Shown one piece after another: positions 57,446-64,000 of a stretch of 64,000 bases of DNA (positions are counted from its first letter, which is position 1; each line of letters opens with the position of its first letter). Location of the stretch: contig CM072513.1 in assembly GCA_036898135.1 (NCBI GenBank), positions 13,647,022 to 13,711,021 on the forward strand, read 5' to 3'. Source of the DNA: Oncomelania hupensis. Taxonomy: Eukaryota; Mollusca; Gastropoda; Littorinimorpha; Pomatiopsidae. The translations under genes were made by a program, and so were the position numbers. A model generated the notes under the pieces. That model was not told the origin of the DNA and did no database searches. It saw nothing but the letters and a program-made list of their open reading frames with translations.

Positions 57446-57820
57446 GTCGCGAACCTTAGAACAATGACAAAAATATTGAACTTCTTACCTTAATACTATT
57501 ATGCGTTCCAGTTACGAGCTGACCGTCAGTATTGACACATGATATCTAAGGTTTTCAGTGGGCTAATGTTGGCTGCACAAACACGCCGTCCGCACTGTCG
57601 CCTGTATCATCATCTATGTGTTGCTATTTCATGCTACACGCTACAACACTCTACAGCAACGATGTTTAAATACAAACGAAATGAACAAATTATTTTTTTT
57701 AAAACACTCACTAAATAATCCGTTGTTGAAAACACTGTTTCTTACGTAAAATAAAATCTTTACAAATGAATTATTTTATCTATGGTCAGTCCGTGTGTAT
57801 ACTATACGTTTTGTGTGTCG

Positions 57821-57880
57821 TCTTGATTGGGCTGTTTGCAGTCCGCTGGACCTTGTAAACAATGACTAACTAACAAACTA
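57821..57880 (+). mobile_element. RepA 3'-end fragment
   Basis: The plus strand reads TTGATTGGGCTGTTTGCAGT then CCGCTGGACC and TAACAATGACTAAC-like tail sequence, the 3' end of the same subfamily as copies 3 and 4. Confidence 0.65.
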
Positions 57881-57882
57881 TA

Positions 57883-57968
57883 ATGTGTGTATGTGTACGC
57901 AGGCGAATTATGTGTGTGTACGTAGTCGAATTATGTGTGTGTACGTAGGCGAATTATGTGTGTGTACG
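57883..57968. repeat. 23-bp minisatellite, 4 units
   Basis: The unit is GTGTGTACGTAGGCGAATTA plus TGT. It directly follows the RepA fragment and may be its amplified tail. Confidence 0.85.
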
Positions 57969-58324
57969 TGTTGACTTAAAATATAACGGATAAAACGCCA
58001 GTTCTCACTACAGTACGCTAGATTGAAAAACAGTCTTCACAACAGCTCTGTAAACAATTAGTCCACAATATGATCATTGTAGCAATTGGAAGTTCCGCTG
58101 CACTGCTCCGTCCTACTAAAAGCAGAAACGCGAGTGCGCGTGGCTGTTGCTGTTGCGCGGCAGCACGTGCAAAATATACAGCGAGAGTGGCAGCAGTGGC
58201 GGCGGCGGAGGCGAAGTTCGTTGAACGTCCGCTGGTGGCGATGTGTGTCAGAATGTTCTGTGGTTGCTGCTGTAGTATTGTTGTTGTGGTTTAGGCTTTT
58301 GGTTTTCATGAGCTGGTATGTGGT

Positions 58325-58486
58325 GATGATGTTGTTGTTGATGATGATGATGATGGTGATGATGGTAGAAGTGGAGAAGATTATGTTAATAATGAGGACA
58401 GGTTATGTTAACAATGACGATGATGTTATGTTAACAATGACGACGACGATGATGATGATGATGAAGTGGAAATGATGACGTTAACA

Positions 58487-58569
<83 letters not shown>

Positions 58570-58633
58570 GTGGAATTGGTGACGTTAGCGATGATGAAGG
58601 TGATGATGATGAAGTTGCAATGGTGACGTTAGC

Positions 58634-58687
<54 letters not shown>

Positions 58688-58940
58688 GTGGAAATGATGA
58701 CGTTTAGAATCATGATGATGATGATGATGATGATGATAATGATAAAGTGGAAATGGTGACGTTAGCGATGATGAAGATGATGATGATGATGAAGTGGAAA
58801 TGGTGACGTTAGCGATGATGATAATGATGATGATGACGATGATGATGATGATGACGACGATGATGATGATGATGTGGAAATGATGACGTTAACAATCATG
58901 ATGATGATGATGATGATAAAGTGGAAATGGTGACGTTAGC

Positions 58941-59021
<81 letters not shown>

Positions 59022-59022
59022 A
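58325..59022. repeat. Composite (GAT)n array with conserved 22-bp core
   Basis: GAT blocks of varying length alternate with about nine copies of a core close to AAGTGGAAATGGTGACGTTA plus GC. Confidence 0.92.
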
Positions 59023-59189
59023 GTATTTTACAAGTGGAAATGGGGATGTTAACCATGATGATCGTAATAATGATTGTAACAGTAATGTCATTGTCATTGC
59101 CATTCTCGTTAGCGTTCGAGACCGTTCTTATCACATACGTAACTTTCGTGTCCATCATCACCGCCATCATCACCATCGTCATCCCCACT

Positions 59190-59193
59190 TCAC

Positions 59194-59249
<56 letters not shown>

Positions 59250-59265
59250 ACAGCAGCAGCAGCAG
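59190..59265. repeat. (CAT)n and (CAG)n microsatellite
   Basis: About 20 CAT units then five CAG/CAA units. Confidence 0.93.
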
Positions 59266-59387
59266 CATGAGGGTATTGTTTGTTGTCCCGTTGTCATCAC
59301 CATTATCATCATCAGCAGCAGAAGTCTTTTCATCATCGTCGTCTTTTCTTTTTAATCACCAACCAGCTTCTCCTATCTTTCTTTCTT

Positions 59388-59463
59388 TGTTGTTGTTGTT
59401 GTTGTTGTTTTTATTGTTGTTATTTTTATTGTTGTTGTTGTTTTTATTGTTGTTGTTGTTTTT

Positions 59464-59510
<47 letters not shown>

Positions 59511-59590
59511 CCTTCTTCTTCTTCTTCTTCTTCTTCTTCTTCTTCTTCTTCTTCTTCTTCTTCTTCTTCTTCTTCTTCTTCTTCTTCTTC
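59388..59590. repeat. (GTT)n then (CTT)n microsatellite
   Basis: GTT with TTTATT interruptions, then a pure CTT block. Confidence 0.95.
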
Positions 59591-59759
59591 ACCAGAATCA
59601 TCCTTGTCGTCATCTAATTGACCGCCAGTCATTGCCTGAAACTCTACAGGCCTGTCTTCAATGGAAAGTCCAGGGAAGGTTCGTTGTTCACGAATCTTTA
59701 TTCGAGGTCCTAACATCCCCAAACTAGGTTTGTGAACCTTTGGGACAAACCTGCACGCA

Positions 59760-59957
59760 CCTTCCATTGACGACAGGCCATTAATCAAATCCACACAATC
59801 TGATAACCATTACTGATTACCTAACCTTCCATTGACGACAGGCCATTAATCAAATCCACAAATTCTGATAACCATTACTGATTACCTAACCTTCCATTGA
59901 CGACATGCCATTTATCAAATTCACAAATTCTGATAACCATTACTGATTACCTAACCG
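59760..59957. repeat. 65-bp minisatellite, 3 units
   Basis: The unit starts CCTTCCATTGACGACAGGCC and ends CCATTACTGATTACCTAA. Confidence 0.93.
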
Positions 59958-60092
59958 CCAATAGGTGCCAAGCACAGAAATTGATTAATTAGGAAATTTT
60001 TCGTTTGAAATAAGTTAGAAGTACAGCAAAGAAATCCAGGATGGAGAGCCATTCAAATGTAATCCAGACACACACACTACGCTGAAAACGAG

Positions 60093-60095
<3 letters not shown>

Positions 60096-60171
<76 letters not shown>

Positions 60172-60285
60172 AAACACACACACCAAAAATTACACACACA
60201 CAGAGTAACACTTGTACACACACAAACACACATGCACACACACGCGCCTCACGCGCACGCGCACGCACGCACACAAACACACTCT
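60096..60285. repeat. (CT)n and (CA)n microsatellites
   Basis: CT tract at 60096-60172, then CA tract with ACGCGC variants. Confidence 0.93.
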
Positions 60286-60617
60286 CTCCACTTGTGAAAA
60301 TACTGGTTTTTAGCTTTCTCGTATGTCTTTCTTCTCTTTTCTTTGTCATTTGGTAACTCGTCATGATACCAGTCACTCCTACAGCCAATTTGTACCACCA
60401 TGAAAACGATTGAAGAACACATTCATTATTAAAAATTTAGTTAGTTTCTTCTTCCTCCTCAAGGTAATAATAAGTCATATCACACAGAACCCTTGTCACT
60501 AGGAACAAGAAAAGTGAAAAGAATAGAACATAAAAACAGCGAAAACTGAACTACTGAACTGTTACTACATGTTGGGCAACACTGATGGCACTGTGGTTTA
60601 TAGGGCATTTAGATTGT

Positions 60618-61550
<933 letters not shown>

Positions 61551-61598
<48 letters not shown>

Positions 61599-61600
61599 CA
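61551..61600. repeat. (GA)n microsatellite
   Basis: GA tract with one AAAG interruption. Confidence 0.93.
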
Positions 61601-61604
61601 CAGT

Positions 61605-62095
61605 GAGATAGAGACTGACAGACAATCAGAGACACGGACGTCGTCTTTGATCAGACTAATGGTAAAAGATGATCAAAGATGTTAAGCACCCGTGCACCCG
61701 CTAAAGGCAAGTGATGTGTGTCTGAGCATTGATGTGCCTGTGGTAGACCATGTCGTGTTTTCAACGAGGCTTTCAAGTTGACCTGTTGAAGGTGAACTCA
61801 AACACCGTCAACGGCGTACGAACGGCGTGTAACCTTCTTGGCGGTGTACGCGTGTGCCCGAGACAGAACAGCTTCTAGAAAATGAACACAAATGCTGGTG
61901 GTTATCTGTGTGTGAGTCTGGAAATGCATTAGAAGGGCTTGTTATCTATATCGTTTGTTTTCGTTTTTTGTGAGTCTCTCAGTCCTTTTGGAGCTGTTAC
62001 TAGAAGGATTATAGTATGACGAAATATTCCTGGCTAAGATTAAAAATAATAATCATAAAGTCTTGCAAAATAAGAGTTAGAAATATCTACCTAAT
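61605..62095. other. Unassigned sequence
   Basis: Nothing recognised. Confidence 0.3.
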
Positions 62096-62099
62096 AAAG

Positions 62100-62340
62100 A
62101 GGACGGGAGCAATCAATACAAACACAATACAATGCCATACAATATAATACACCCATCCAAGTGCTAACCGCACCGGACGGTGCTTCACTTTCGACACAGT
62201 AGCGAGTGCTCCAACCACTGCACTATCCGACACCCCATAACACAATACAATACAACATAATACAACATAAACACAACACAATACAAACACAACACAATAC
62301 AACACAATACAATACAATTCAATAACAATACAATACATCT
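62100..62340 (-). mobile_element. SINE with tRNA-like and 5S-like motifs
   Basis: The minus strand has ATAGTGCAGTGGTTGGAGCA (A-box-like, near 62214-62230) and GGTTAGCACTTGGATGGG (62152-62170), close to the 5S rRNA internal control element. It is embedded in degenerate ATACA/ACACA pentamers (62120-62150 and 62239-62335). Confidence 0.6.
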
Positions 62341-62344
62341 TCAT

Positions 62345-62800
62345 TGCCCCAAATAGTGGGATTTCAAGTAAACAAGACTGAATGTAGTGTAGTCCCAAAC
62401 TAATGGATTTAATTAATTCAAGATTTTTAATTTAACGTCTTTTCACATTCAATGTTTGACTTTTTAGACAACCATAACAAACAATTAGATTAGATTAGAA
62501 TATTAGATTAGAATAGATTAGAATAGGACCCATGTTTCCCCGACGTGTCGTAAGTGGCTACTAACAGGGTGATGTCAGCACGCATTCACTGGGAGAAAGT
62601 CTTCTACACAGAAGGTCCACGGACAGGACGGAGAAACCTCATGTTACTACAGATTCAACGACCACTTGCTCGGTGCCAAGGCGGAGCACACTGTTATTCC
62701 TGGATATCGGCTGTGGCCAACAGCCTGGAGAGGATTGGGCCCTGCCAGGTCTTTCTTACCCAAGACACACTGCATGATGAACGAACAAATAGAAATTGTT
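62345..62800. other. Unassigned sequence
   Basis: A short (TTAGA)n run at 62485-62520; otherwise nothing recognised. Confidence 0.3.
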
Positions 62801-62802
62801 AA

Positions 62803-63400
62803 TTATAGTAGCGTCAATAAATCTGTTCCGACAATGATACGCGCGATGTCCTGTAACATCGAACTATATAAGATGACTCTAATATCGTCTTGTGCAGATA
62901 AAATAATTCCATTTTCTTTGTACATTGCTGTTAAAACAGTACAATCAAACAATATATGTTGTAAGGAAATAGTCCAAGCACATATACAATAACATTTTTC
63001 AAATATTTTGTATACCATGAATTCAAGCGGAGCTTATATACTAATCTAGCAATAGTTCTGGAACAATTAACAATATTTACTTTGGTTATTATATTCGTAA
63101 AGAGTTGTTCTAACAACGAATAATATTCAAATTGAGCTAATTTCACATTACAATTAAAGACTGTATGCTCACTTTTTATTGCACCTTTTTTTGGCCTTTT
63201 TTTCTGAAATGTCAATACCATAAATCTTTAAATGTGATGGGACCCAACAAAAGGTAATTCCAATACCTCTAATTCTAATACTATGAATAAGATATCTTAC
63301 TTCAAACATTATATCTGTTCTCTTTCTACATTTGCAGTTGTTTAAAACATAAAGCACTGATTTATAGTCAACACAAGTTGACACAAGTTAAGTTGAGAAA
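62803..63400 (-). pseudogene. Degraded I-clade LINE fragment with RNase H
   Basis: Successive minus-strand frames encode the RNase H end (GITFCWVPSHLKIYG, near 63225-63265), then a conserved C-terminal stretch (ARLVYKLRLNSWYTKYLKN, about 62990-63045), then a Cys/His knuckle region (ICAWTISLQHILFDC, about 62935-62980). They lie in different frames, so at least two frameshifts have occurred. The layout matches the LINE at 21756-23055 but the sequence differs. Confidence 0.75.
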
Positions 63401-64000
63401 ATGGCGTTTTGCCATTTCTGTGTTGCGAAATGTCCAAAATACGATACACGTGCAAGGTCAATCTAGTATAAACGGGACACATTGGCAACTTGGCCTTTAT
63501 CAAGGACAACACATTAGGCGTGAAGTTGTTGTTTAAATTGAAAACTAGCTCAAAACGGTTTCACTTGACTTGTAAGCAACACTGCGAAGCTCATAGGACG
63601 CGCGCACGTCATTACCCGCTGCGTTGCAGACGTCACCGCTTTCGCTCACAATCAAAGTTAAACCAAAGAGCTTATTACGGAAAGAGATGGAACTTCCATT
63701 ATGTCCTATATAAAAATGCGAGACGCTCTCACGGATTATTTCCCTTTGCTCGGGCTGGCTATATTTCATCATCTGCTATATGAATGATCTGTGCGTGGTA
63801 ACTTATTGAGCCTATGCCATTGCAAAAGAACATTTTTATGGCAACGTTTGCAAAAACCAAACTTTTAACCATCATTATTATTAACATTCCGCTACTGCTG
63901 TCTTTTTTTTTGTTTTTGTTTATGTTTACTTATTGACATTTATTATCTGCTTTTATGCTGCTTATGTGTGTATGTCATAGGTTCGTTTTCTGCCCTGGAA
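63401..64000. other. Unassigned sequence
   Basis: A GC-richer stretch at 63590-63660 contains CACGTCATT and GACGTCACC. A plus frame over 63490-63783 is not recognised. Confidence 0.3.

Noticed and set aside
63490..63783. 97-residue plus-strand protein
   Set aside because: No motif, weak start context and no splice evidence; basic composition only reflects local GC-rich sequence.

Overview
The window is noncoding-rich eukaryotic DNA, most likely from a marine invertebrate. The mix of tRNA-headed SINEs, CR1/Rex1-like and I-clade LINEs, LTR elements and very dense micro- and minisatellites suits a gastropod mollusc, but that placement is inference. No bacterial-style operon, rRNA or intact tRNA gene is visible. 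Most long open frames are artefacts of tandem repeats whose unit is a multiple of three.

Host genes are sparse. I can support two candidates, both on the minus strand. One is a three-exon gene (5603-8104) predicted to encode a 128-residue single-pass membrane microprotein, with consensus splice sites and matching phases. The other is a first coding exon (37839-37932) starting MGNHGSRR, a likely N-myristoylation signal, with a GTGAGT donor and a full CRE and YY1-like sites just upstream; the rest of that gene lies outside the window or was not recognised.

Mobile elements dominate. The main one is a 5.5-kb LTR retrotransposon (27624-33139, minus) with a 5-bp target duplication and near-identical LTRs. 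Its polyprotein runs Gag, protease, integrase, then reverse transcriptase, the rare Gmr1-like order, and its RT core and RNase H are deleted. Solo LTRs of the same family lie at 1732-2364 and 48031-48586. A different 1.3-kb solo-LTR-like unit is at 50722-52035, with a relative at 44657-45800. LINE fragments lie at 21756-23055 and 62803-63400 (I-clade, RNase H) and 23302-24406 (CR1/Rex1-like). DNA transposons are a mariner fragment (52436-53097), a pogo/Tigger-like element (24524-25758), a long-TIR MITE (26938-27407) and a palindromic TTAA MITE (46328-46442). SINEs lie at 3609, 5196, 6303, 18870, 36868, 40515, 44325 and 62100.

A further interspersed family, called RepA here, has four full-length copies of about 600 bp (9064, 12658, 17529, 39169) and several 3'-end fragments. 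It carries target-site duplications, a TATA-like box near its 5' end, a foldback near its 3' end and microsatellite tails such as (TGTAA)n, (GATA)n or (GA)n. It looks like a retrotransposed unit without a tRNA head.

The rest is tandem repeats. Minisatellites have units of about 19, 23, 28, 31, 33, 36, 38, 39, 44, 65 and 66/67 bp, and several are interrupted by transposon insertions. Long dinucleotide and trinucleotide tracts occur throughout. Sequence between these features is mostly AT-rich with nothing recognisable.
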